From: Tannerellaceae bacterium | GTDB taxonomy: Bacteria; Bacteroidota; Bacteroidia; Bacteroidales; Tannerellaceae | Direction of reading: 5' to 3' | Assembly (NCBI GenBank): GCA_031273385.1 | Contig: JAISRY010000251.1 | Coordinates: 1-5,653 of the forward strand | DNA length: 5,653 bases | Shown: piece by piece, positions 1 to 5,550 of the stretch | Layout: each line of letters begins with the position of its first letter | Numbering within the stretch: position 1 is the stretch's first letter | Notes under the pieces: generated by a model | What the model was told of the DNA's origin: nothing | The model's input: only the letters and a program-made list of their open reading frames with translations | Databases searched by the model: none | Translations under genes and position numbers: made by a program

Positions 1-32
1 ACTTGATTGTAATTGTCTGGAAATCACGCTAT

Positions 33-89
33 CGCCGTCATTTCCCTTTTTGATAAACCTGGTTTATTGGGTACTCATAATGACGGGCG
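33..89. repeat. Nested imperfect inverted repeat (long hairpin)
   Basis: An outer stem pairs 35-42 with 79-86 over 8 contiguous base pairs and continues with two more pairs (33-34 with 88-89) after a one-base bulge at G87. Inside it, CCC at 44-46 can pair with GGG at 69-71, and ATAAACC (53-59) is an exact inverted repeat of GGTTTAT (61-67) around one central base. All pairings are mutually compatible, so one long hairpin is possible. There is no T-run after the stem on either strand, so it is not a standard intrinsic terminator. It lies upstream of the putative -7 box at 147-154 and would therefore belong to the 3' end of an upstream transcript or act as DNA. Function unknown. Confidence 0.5.
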
Positions 90-110
90 CCACTGTCGTT
101 TCCACTTGTT

Positions 111-143
111 TAATCCTGAAAATTCTATAATCCTGTAAATTCT
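111..143. repeat. Tandem 16-nt direct repeat upstream of the ABC-F promoter
   Basis: TAATCCTGAAAATTCT (111-126) is repeated as TAATCCTGTAAATTCT (128-143): 15 of 16 bases match, with a start-to-start distance of 17 bp. The pair ends 3 bp before the putative -7 box at 147-154, so it occupies the -50 to -11 region where a -33 box would normally sit. Two similarly spaced copies could bind a regulator or sigma/activator complex in tandem, or could be a simple local duplication. Confidence 0.6.
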
Positions 144-146
144 GAT

Positions 147-154
147 TATCTTTG
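147..154 (+). promoter_or_regulatory. Putative -7 promoter box for the ABC-F gene
   Basis: TATCTTTG matches the Bacteroidota sigma-ABfr -7 consensus TAnnTTTG exactly. It lies 23 bases before the ATG at 178, which would give a short leader of roughly 15-20 nt. No convincing TTTG -33 box is found 19-21 bp upstream, where the tandem repeats lie instead. The leader contains AAAGAGG (165-171), a good Shine-Dalgarno sequence with 6 nt to the ATG, which fixes the start codon. Confidence 0.5.
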
Positions 155-177
155 TGGGCGTATTAAAGAGGTAAAAT

Positions 178-2115
178 ATGATTTCGGTTGAGGGATTAAC
201 GGTTGAGTTTGGGGGATTCACGCTTTTTGATGACTTGTCGTTTGTGGTGAATAAAAGGGATAGGATAGCGCTGGTAGGGAAGAATGGAAGCGGGAAAAGC
301 ACCATGCTGAAGATATTTGCCGGCCATCAGTCGCCTACGTCGGGGACGGTGAGTGTTCCGAAAGAGATAAAGATCGGTTATCTGCCGCAGCAGATGCTGA
401 TCGTGGACGGACGCACCGTAAAGGAGGAGGCGGAACAGGCCTTTGAGGATATTCATCTCATCGAAAGGGAGATCGAACGGCTGACAAAAGAGCTGGGCGA
501 ACGTACCGATTACGAGTCCGACGCCTACCATGCGTTGATCGAACGGCTGACGTACCAGTCGGAGCTTTTCCAGATGATGGGCGGAAACAATTATATGGCG
601 GAGCTGGAGCGGACGCTCACCGGACTGGGCTTCTCGCGCGGGGACTTCGACCGGCCTACCTCCGAGTTTAGCGGCGGCTGGCGTATGCGCATCGAACTGG
701 CGAAGCTGCTGCTTGGCCGTCCCGACGTCCTCCTGCTGGACGAGCCGACCAACCACCTGGACATCGAGTCCATCCAGTGGCTCGAAACGTTTATCGCCAC
801 CCGCGCCAATACGGTGATACTGGTCTCACATGACCGGGCGTTTATCGACAATACCACGTTCCGCACCATCGAACTTGAACTGGGCAGGATCTACGATTAT
901 AAGGTGGGCTATTCCGACTATGTGGCCTTGCGCAAGGAGCGGCGCGAACAGCAGCTACGCGCCTACGAAAACCAACAAAAGAAGATAGCCGATACCGAAG
1001 CCTTTATCGAACGTTTCCGCTACAAGGCGTCAAAGGCCGTACAGGTACAGTCGCGCATCCGGCAGCTGGAGAAAGTCGACCGCATCGAAGTGGACGATAC
1101 CGACAACGCCTCGTTGAACCTGAAGTTCCCCCCCGCTCCCCGTTCGGGCTCCTATCCGGTGATTGCGGAAAACGTGGCCAAAAGATACGGCGACCACCTG
1201 GTGTTTGAACAGGTCACGTGTACCATCAGCCGGGGAGATAAGGTGGCCTTTGTCGGGAAGAACGGCGAGGGGAAATCGACGCTCCTGAAATGCATCATGG
1301 GGGAGATCGACTTTGAGGGCAAACTCCAGATAGGGCATCAGGTGAAGATCGGCTATTTTGCGCAGAACCAGGCGGAGCTGCTGGACGAGAACCTGACCGT
1401 CTTCGATACCGTCGACTATGTGGCCGAAGGGAATATACGGACAAAGATACATGACATACTGGGCGCCTTTATGTTTGGCGGAGAGGCGTCGGAGAAGAGG
1501 GTGCGCGTCCTTTCGGGCGGCGAACGAAGCCGGTTGGCTATGATCCGCCTGCTGCTCGACCCCGTCAACCTGCTCATCCTCGACGAGCCGACCAACCACC
1601 TGGATATGCGTTCGAAAGATGTCCTGAAAAGCGCCCTGAAAGCCTTTGACGGTACGGTGATCGTCGTCTCGCACGACCGTGAGTTCCTGGACGGGCTGGT
1701 AGACAAGGTCTATGAGTTCGGGAATCAGCGCGTCGTCGAGCACCTGGGCGGGATTTACGCCTTTCTCGAACATAAGAAGATCGACACCCTGAGGGAGCTG
1801 GAACGCTCCGAGGCGAAACCCACCCCGTCGTCCGCCGACGCCGATGCGCCGCCCACGCAAAACCGCCTCTCCTACGAGGCGCGGAAAGAGCAGGGTAAAG
1901 CCGTGCGGAAAATAGAAAAGGCCATTGCCGACGCCGAAAAACGGATCACCGAGCTCGAACAGGCCATCAGCCGTGCCGAACTCCGGCTGGCCACCCCCGA
2001 CGGCGCCTCCGACACCCGTTTGTACGACGACTACTCCGGATTGAAGAAGCAGCTGGCCGAAACCATGGACAAATGGACGGCGCTTACCATCGAGCTGGAG
2101 GGGCTAAATACATGA
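178..2115 (+). CDS. ABC-F family ATPase (ribosome-associated, Uup/YdiF-like)
   Basis: This 645-aa protein has two ATP-binding cassettes and no membrane segments, the plan of ABC-F proteins, which bind the ribosomal E site and modulate translation or relieve stalling. Cassette 1 has Walker A G34-T42, signature FSGGW (164-168), Walker B with D188 and catalytic E189, and switch H218. Cassette 2 has Walker A 360-368 (the GEGKST form), LSGGE (445-449), D469/E470 and H499. Both Walker B motifs continue as EPTNHLD, typical of ABC-F. The charged helical linker between the cassettes (about 245-305) fits the P-site tRNA interaction motif. Residues from about 566 to the end are rich in K/E/R heptads and form a probable C-terminal coiled coil, as in the Uup and YdiF groups. 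The start is supported by AAAGAGG 6 nt upstream. Its length is normal and it appears intact. The exact subfamily is uncertain; antibiotic resistance cannot be inferred. Confidence 0.95.
   Translation: MISVEGLTVEFGGFTLFDDLSFVVNKRDRIALVGKNGSGKSTMLKIFAGHQSPTSGTVSVPKEIKIGYLPQQMLIVDGRTVKEEAEQAFEDIHLIEREIERLTKELGERTDYESDAYHALIERLTYQSELFQMMGGNNYMAELERTLTGLGFSRGDFDRPTSEFSGGWRMRIELAKLLLGRPDVLLLDEPTNHLDIESIQWLETFIATRANTVILVSHDRAFIDNTTFRTIELELGRIYDYKVGYSDYVALRKERREQQLRAYENQQKKIADTEAFIERFRYKASKAVQVQSRIRQLEKVDRIEVDDTDNASLNLKFPPAPRSGSYPVIAENVAKRYGDHLVFEQVTCTISRGDKVAFVGKNGEGKSTLLKCIMGEIDFEGKLQIGHQVKIGYFAQNQAELLDENLTVFDTVDYVAEGNIRTKIHDILGAFMFGGEASEKRVRVLSGGERSRLAMIRLLLDPVNLLILDEPTNHLDMRSKDVLKSALKAFDGTVIVVSHDREFLDGLVDKVYEFGNQRVVEHLGGIYAFLEHKKIDTLRELERSEAKPTPSSADADAPPTQNRLSYEARKEQGKAVRKIEKAIADAEKRITELEQAISRAELRLATPDGASDTRLYDDYSGLKKQLAETMDKWTALTIELEGLNT
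2097..2103 (+). promoter_or_regulatory. Strong Shine-Dalgarno inside the ABC-F 3' end
   Basis: GGAGGGG lies in the last codons of the ABC-F gene and ends 8 nt before the ATG at 2112, the start of the 34-codon ORF. No purine-rich ribosome binding site precedes the ATG at 2213. The GGAGG may simply encode Glu-Gly of the ABC-F C terminus, so its use as a ribosome binding site is inferred from its spacing. Confidence 0.4.
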
Positions 2116-2216
2116 AGAGAGGCGGATGGTTCCGCGAATTATTACTATATTTGTCGTCCGGTCTGTTGGCCGGAAGTGTTTTTAATCACATAAATAATTG
2201 TACAATAACAATATGA
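2112..2216 (+). CDS. Candidate 34-aa small protein bridging two genes
   Basis: This short open frame begins with an ATG that overlaps the ABC-F stop (ATGA, 2112-2115) and ends with a TGA that overlaps the ATG of the next gene (ATGA, 2213-2216). A strong GGAGGGG sits 8 nt upstream of its start. The peptide begins MKRGGWFREL, a positively charged N terminus, followed by a hydrophobic run (about residues 10-24, LLLYLSSGLLAGSVF) that could be a short membrane helix, and then a polar tail. I do not recognise a family. It could be a leader or coupling ORF that carries ribosomes from the ABC-F gene to the fusion gene, a small membrane peptide, or chance. The same bases contain a perfect -7 promoter box and a hairpin, which argues for a plain intergenic region. 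Confidence 0.35.
   Translation: MKRGGWFRELLLYLSSGLLAGSVFNHINNCTITI
2146..2153 (+). promoter_or_regulatory. Putative -7 promoter box for the NagB-like/PIG-L operon
   Basis: TATATTTG fits TAnnTTTG exactly and lies 59 bases before the ATG at 2213. No clear TTTG -33 box is present at the expected spacing. If it is active, the fusion gene and transporter have their own transcript with a leader of about 50 nt that includes the hairpin at 2157-2174. Confidence 0.4.
2157..2183 (+). terminator. Weak hairpin with T-run (terminator-like)
   Basis: TCCGG (2157-2161) pairs with CCGGA (2170-2174) around an 8-base loop and is followed, after 4 bases, by TTTTT (2179-2183). This could end the ABC-F transcript, but a stem of only 5 bp set apart from its T-run is weak. 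The position, just downstream of a possible -7 box, also allows it to be a leader structure. Confidence 0.25.
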
Positions 2217-4201
2217 AAGCAAATCTTAGTTCCCAGATTACACTGACGCGTATACCCACACGATACTATCGTCCGGAAAATGCCTACGAACAGTCTATAT
2301 TAACCCGTCTGGAAAAGATCCCGACGAATATATACGAGTCGGCAGGCGAAGGATCTTTGGCTATCGCCGGGGAGATCGCCGCGCAGATACGGGAAAGGCA
2401 GGAGGCCGGCAAGACGTTTGTCCTGGCTCTGCCGGGCGGGCGTTCCCCCCAAAGCGTTTTTAAGGAATTAATCCGTATGCACAGGGAGGAGGGGTTGAGC
2501 TTCCGCCACGTGATCGTCTTTAACCTCTATGAGTTTTATCCGCTGACAGCCCAGGCGTCGAGCAACCTTTCCTACCTGAAAGACTATTTCCTGGACCATG
2601 TGGATATCGATCCCGGGCATATCTATTCGCCGGACGGCTTTATGCCGAAAGAGGAGATTTACGACTACTGCCTCCGTTACGAACAGTTGATCAAACAGGC
2701 GGGAGGCATCGACTACCTGCTGTTGGGGATCGGCTATGCGGGGAATATCGGCTTTAACGGGCCGGGCTCGCCCGTCAGCTCCGTCACCCGCCTGGTGCTG
2801 CTGGATAGCGACTCCCGCAAGGAGGCCTCCAAGATCTTCAACTCCGTCGAGAATGTGCCGGCGGGCGTCATCACGATGGGGATGTCGACCATATTCAAGG
2901 CGAAAAATATTATCCTGATGGCCTGGGGCGAAGATAAGGCGCGTATCATCAAAAAGACGGTGGAGGACAAACTGACGGATACCATCCCCGCCTCCTGCCT
3001 GCAAAACCTCACCAATACGAAAGTGGTTATCGACCTCTCCGCCGCATACAGCCTGACGAGAATCAGCCATCCCTGGCTGGTGACCAGTTGCGAATGGGAC
3101 AACAAGCTGATACGCCGCGCCATCGTATGGCTGTGCCAGTTGACCGGCAAACCGATCCTCAAACTGACCAACAAGGACTATAGCGAAAACGGGCTGGGCG
3201 AACTGCTGGCGCTATACGGCTCGGCCTACAATGTGAATATAAAGATATTCAACGACGTGCAGCACACCATTACCGGATGGCCGGGCGGCAAACCGAACGC
3301 CGACGACTCGAACCGTCCCGAACGGGCGACCCCCTATCCCAAGAAAGTGGTGATCTTCAGTCCGCACCCCGACGACGACGTCATCTCCATGGGAGGTACG
3401 TTCCGCCGCCTGTGCGACCAACATCATGACGTGTATGTCGCCTACCAGACCTCCGGAAACATCGCCGTAGGAGACGAAGAGGTGATCCGCTACTGCGAAT
3501 ACATGCGCGATGTCTGCACGAAATACGCCCCCGGCGACAAAACGATCAAGGAAAAGGCCGAAGAGGTCATCCATTTCCTGAGGTATGAAAAGACGGAGGG
3601 CGAAAAGGAAAAGGATGACGTCCTGTTCGTCAAAGGGACGATCCGCCGCGAAGAGGCACGCGCCGGCGCCCGCTATACCGGCATCACGAAAGAGGATCAT
3701 ATCCGCTTCCTGGACCTGCCTTTCTATGAAACGGGAATGGTGAAAAAGAAAGATCTGGGAGAGGCGGACATACGGATTATCCGGGAGTTCCTGGAAGAGG
3801 TCAAGCCGGATCAGATGTTTGTCGCCGGCGACCTGGCCGACCCGCACGGGACGCACAAGGTATGCCTCGACGCGATCCTGGCGGCGATAGATGAGGTAAA
3901 AGACGAGCAATGGCTGAAAGATTGCCGCATCTGGATGTATCGCGGAGCCTGGGCGGAGTGGGAGATGGACCATATCGAAATGGCTGTCCCCATCAGTCCG
4001 GAAGAGCTGCGCTACAAACGGAACGCCATCCTCAAGCATCAGTCGCAGGCCGAAAGCGCACCGTTCCTCGGCGACGACGAACGCCTGTTCTGGCAACGCG
4101 CCGAAGACCGCAACCGCGCCACGGCCGACCTCTACCGTCAATTGGGCATGGCGGCCTACGAAGCCATCGAAGCGTTCGTACAATATATCCCGTTGCGTTA
4201 A
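2213..4201 (+). CDS. NagB-like (degenerate) domain fused to PIG-L/LmbE deacetylase
   Basis: This is a 662-aa two-domain protein. Residues about 40-290 have the glucosamine-6-phosphate deaminase/6-phosphogluconolactonase fold: a phosphate-loop-like GGRSP at 75-79, NLYEFY around 104-109, GYAGNIGFNGP at 174-184 and a lysine at 242. The residues matching E. coli NagB D72, D141, H143 and E148 appear to be Y106, A176, N178 and G183, so deaminase activity is doubtful. A conserved middle part (about 290-375) follows. Residues from about 380 form a PIG-L/LmbE domain, whose members deacetylate N-acetylglucosaminyl compounds using zinc. It has PHPDD at 384-388 (H385, D388 metal ligands; D387 probable general base), RREEARAGARYTGI starting at 478, and HxxH at 545-548. 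I recognise this fusion from Bacteroides-type genomes, where it is often annotated as glucosamine-6-phosphate deaminase. The ATG at 2213 is preferred over TTG at 2198 because it gives a natural start and overlaps the preceding ORF. The substrate is unknown, and no signal peptide is seen, so it is cytoplasmic. The next gene overlaps by one base. Confidence 0.9.
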   Translation: MKANLSSQITLTRIPTRYYRPENAYEQSILTRLEKIPTNIYESAGEGSLAIAGEIAAQIRERQEAGKTFVLALPGGRSPQSVFKELIRMHREEGLSFRHVIVFNLYEFYPLTAQASSNLSYLKDYFLDHVDIDPGHIYSPDGFMPKEEIYDYCLRYEQLIKQAGGIDYLLLGIGYAGNIGFNGPGSPVSSVTRLVLLDSDSRKEASKIFNSVENVPAGVITMGMSTIFKAKNIILMAWGEDKARIIKKTVEDKLTDTIPASCLQNLTNTKVVIDLSAAYSLTRISHPWLVTSCEWDNKLIRRAIVWLCQLTGKPILKLTNKDYSENGLGELLALYGSAYNVNIKIFNDVQHTITGWPGGKPNADDSNRPERATPYPKKVVIFSPHPDDDVISMGGTFRRLCDQHHDVYVAYQTSGNIAVGDEEVIRYCEYMRDVCTKYAPGDKTIKEKAEEVIHFLRYEKTEGEKEKDDVLFVKGTIRREEARAGARYTGITKEDHIRFLDLPFYETGMVKKKDLGEADIRIIREFLEEVKPDQMFVAGDLADPHGTHKVCLDAILAAIDEVKDEQWLKDCRIWMYRGAWAEWEMDHIEMAVPISPEELRYKRNAILKHQSQAESAPFLGDDERLFWQRAEDRNRATADLYRQLGMAAYEAIEAFVQYIPLR

Positions 4202-5097
4202 TGTCAATAAAGAACTGGATATTCCCACTGGCTATGTTGGTGGGAATAGTCGCTTATCCGCTGGTAAGTTATGTCGCTTTTCTACCGCCATATCTTATCT
4301 TTGCCATGCTGCTGTTTACGTTCTGTAAGTTATCGCCGCGTGACATCCATATCCATATTGCCCATATCTGGTTATTGATCATCCAGATGGTAGGCTGCCT
4401 CGTCGTGTATGGGGCGGCCTACCGTTTCGATCCGGTCGTTGCCCAGGGCGCTTTTATCTGCGTATTGGCGCCTACGGCTGCTTCGGCGGCCGTAGTCACC
4501 GGTATGTTGGGAGGGAGTGTGCCCTTTCATACCAGCTACTTGTTGCTGTGCAATATAGCCGTCGCGATTGCTTCGCCGCTGCTATTCCCGTTGATCGGGC
4601 TGCACCGCGATATGACGTTCTGGCCTTCTTTCTTCTATATCTGCCGGCAGACGGTACCCGTACTGATCTGCCCCCTGTTGCTGGCCTGGGCGATACGCTA
4701 CCGCCTGCCAAGGGTGCAAAAGACCCTGCTGAAATACACCAACGCCCCTTTCTACCTCTGGGCTGTTGCGCTGGTGATCGTGACGGGCAGTACGATGAAA
4801 TTCCTGGTGGAACAGGAGAACCCGGACTATACGGTAGAGATCAGCCTGGCCGCCGTCTCATTGATCATCTGCATCGTCCAGTTCGCTTCCGGCAAATGGC
4901 TGGGACGCCGCTATGGAGACTCCATCTCCTCGGGACAAGGCCTTGGACAAAAAAACACCATCCTGGCCATCTGGATGGCGCAAGCCTACCTCAACCCCAT
5001 CTCCTCCGTAGCCCCCGCCGCCTACGTCCTCTGGCAAAACATCATCAACAGCTACCAGCTGTGGCAAAGAAGCAAAAAAGTAGCCGTCCGGGAATAA
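4201..5097 (+). CDS. BASS/SBF-family (bile acid:Na+ symporter-like) transporter
   Basis: This 298-aa, strongly hydrophobic inner-membrane protein has about ten membrane segments (near residues 5-26, 29-43, 54-74, 80-100, 110-133, 143-165, 182-201, 212-232, 250-262 and 265-287). Two places resemble the broken crossover helices of the BASS fold: APTAASAAVVTGMLGG (90-105) and GQGLGQKNTILAIWMAQ (245-261), the latter like the family's QNSxLA sodium-site motif, followed by a proline-containing helix (P266, P272). Family members move bile acids, pantothenate, pyruvate or other organic anions with sodium; the substrate here cannot be told. The ATG at 4201 shares its A with the TAA of the upstream gene (TAATG) and has no Shine-Dalgarno, which points to translational coupling. 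The same frame is open upstream to about 3910, but that part is read inside the PIG-L domain, is not hydrophobic and is not the start. Confidence 0.85.
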   Translation: MSIKNWIFPLAMLVGIVAYPLVSYVAFLPPYLIFAMLLFTFCKLSPRDIHIHIAHIWLLIIQMVGCLVVYGAAYRFDPVVAQGAFICVLAPTAASAAVVTGMLGGSVPFHTSYLLLCNIAVAIASPLLFPLIGLHRDMTFWPSFFYICRQTVPVLICPLLLAWAIRYRLPRVQKTLLKYTNAPFYLWAVALVIVTGSTMKFLVEQENPDYTVEISLAAVSLIICIVQFASGKWLGRRYGDSISSGQGLGQKNTILAIWMAQAYLNPISSVAPAAYVLWQNIINSYQLWQRSKKVAVRE

Positions 5098-5125
5098 GCA
5101 AATGGAAATATGAGTACATTTGCTT
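5096..5125. repeat. 9-bp inverted repeat across the transporter stop and -7 box
   Basis: AAGCAAATG (5096-5104) and CATTTGCTT (5117-5125) are perfect inverted repeats around a 12-base loop. The left arm takes in the last two bases of the transporter's TAA, and the right arm covers most of the TACATTTG box. As RNA it is a 9-bp AT-rich stem with only three Ts after the last GC pair, so it is a poor intrinsic terminator. As DNA it could be an operator for the next gene. It may also protect the 3' end of the operon transcript. Confidence 0.5.
5115..5122 (+). promoter_or_regulatory. Putative -7 promoter box for the nucleotidyltransferase
   Basis: TACATTTG matches TAnnTTTG exactly and lies 27 bases before the ATG at 5150. 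No TTTG is seen 19-21 bp upstream. Being embedded in an inverted repeat, the match may be partly coincidental or may reflect autoregulation, which is usual for toxin-antitoxin operons. Confidence 0.4.
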
Positions 5126-5149
5126 TGTAATTGAAAATAGTTCATTCGG

Positions 5150-5449
5150 ATGGAGGTATTATATCCATACATAACGGAGATAGAGAGGCTTTGCAGACAG
5201 TATCATGTGAAGAGCCTGTATGCTTTCGGCTCGGTGTTGACGGAGAGGTTCAATGCGGATAGTGATGTGGACTTGGTCGTTGATTTTGAAGATATTCCTG
5301 TAGAGGTTTATGCGGATAACTACTTCGACTTTAAGTTCTCGCTGGAAGATATGCTAAAGCGCCGGATAGACTTATTGGAAGAGAAAGCGATTCGAAATCC
5401 CTATTTCAGAAAAAGTATAACCCCTACGAAACAACTTATCTATGGATGA
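5150..5449 (+). CDS. MNT-type minimal nucleotidyltransferase (MntA-like antitoxin)
   Basis: This 99-aa protein has the DNA polymerase beta-type nucleotidyltransferase core. It shows the GS motif at G27-S28 (in YAFGSVLTERF), the metal-binding pair D39xD41 in SDVDLVVDF, and a third acidic residue D74 in RRIDLL. Length and motifs fit complete MNT proteins, the antitoxin half of HEPN/MNT modules, which inactivate HEPN RNase toxins by adding AMP groups to them. An in-frame TAG at 5138-5140 leaves ATG 5150 as the only standard start; there is no Shine-Dalgarno before it. The stop overlaps the start of a HEPN remnant at 5442, the usual gene order. The HEPN gene is truncated, so this may be an orphan antitoxin. 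The DNA is AT-richer than the genes before it, consistent with acquisition by transfer. Confidence 0.9.
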   Translation: MEVLYPYITEIERLCRQYHVKSLYAFGSVLTERFNADSDVDLVVDFEDIPVEVYADNYFDFKFSLEDMLKRRIDLLEEKAIRNPYFRKSITPTKQLIYG

Positions 5450-5537
5450 TACAGTCAGGACATGGCTCTATGATATTTCTACTGCCATACAGGAGATTGG
5501 TATACTTTCTGGCTCCCTTTTTGTTAATCCGGAATAA
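5442..5537 (+). pseudogene. Truncated HEPN/DUF86 (HepT-like) toxin remnant
   Basis: A 31-codon frame starts at an ATG 8 bases inside the end of the nucleotidyltransferase gene. Its first ~20 residues, MDDTVRTWLYDI followed by STAIQEIG, look like the first helix of Bacteroidota DUF86/HepT proteins (pattern M-D-x-x-V-x-x-W-L-x-D-I-x-x-A-I-x-E-I). An intact HepT is about 110-140 aa and carries an R-x4-6-H RNase motif near its C terminus. Here the similarity ends at about position 5500, a TAA follows at 5535-5537, and no R-x4-6-H motif appears in any frame before the next gene. The end of the frame already lies in the promoter of the following gene, which suggests a deletion that removed about 80% of the toxin. 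The call rests on a short match recognised by eye. Confidence 0.6.
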
Positions 5538-5550
5538 TGTTTTAACTTTG
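5520..5550 (+). promoter_or_regulatory. Consensus Bacteroidota promoter for the Tat-exported protein
   Basis: TTTG (5520-5523) and TAACTTTG (5543-5550) are separated by 19 bp, which matches the Bacteroidota consensus TTTG-N19-21-TAnnTTTG exactly. Transcription would begin near 5555-5560, giving a leader of about 30 nt before the ATG at 5589. This is the best-supported promoter in the window. Confidence 0.75.

Noticed and set aside
80..130. 16-codon frame upstream of the ABC-F gene
   Set aside because: It is short, has no ribosome binding site and ends within the tandem repeats; chance is sufficient.
1030..1860. Minus-strand open frame (276 codons) opposite the second ABC cassette, and a similar one at 196-756
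   Set aside because: Both are antisense shadows of the ABC-F gene, without a ribosome binding site or recognisable motifs.
178..2115. ABC-F gene as an antibiotic-resistance determinant
   Set aside because: The motifs shown are shared by housekeeping ABC-F proteins. No resistance-type extended interdomain loop or attenuator leader is evident.
2198..2212. TTG start adding five residues to the fusion protein
   Set aside because: The ATG at 2213 gives the natural N terminus, and the extra residues (YNNN) are low-complexity sequence from the AT-rich leader.
3910..4200. Longer N terminus for the transporter
   Set aside because: This stretch is read inside the PIG-L gene and gives a polar, arginine-rich sequence. 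The membrane protein begins at ATG 4201, which overlaps the upstream stop.
3212..4228. Long minus-strand open frame (338 codons) opposite the PIG-L domain
   Set aside because: The plus strand encodes clear PIG-L motifs here. The minus frame is open because of G/C-biased codon positions and shows no recognisable domain.
4201..5097. Transporter specifically for bile acids
   Set aside because: The family name reflects its founding members; bacterial BASS proteins carry varied substrates and nothing here points to bile acids.
4548..5174. Second plus-strand frame (208 codons) within the transporter gene
   Set aside because: It is proline/arginine-rich shadow translation of the membrane protein gene, with no domain and no start signal.
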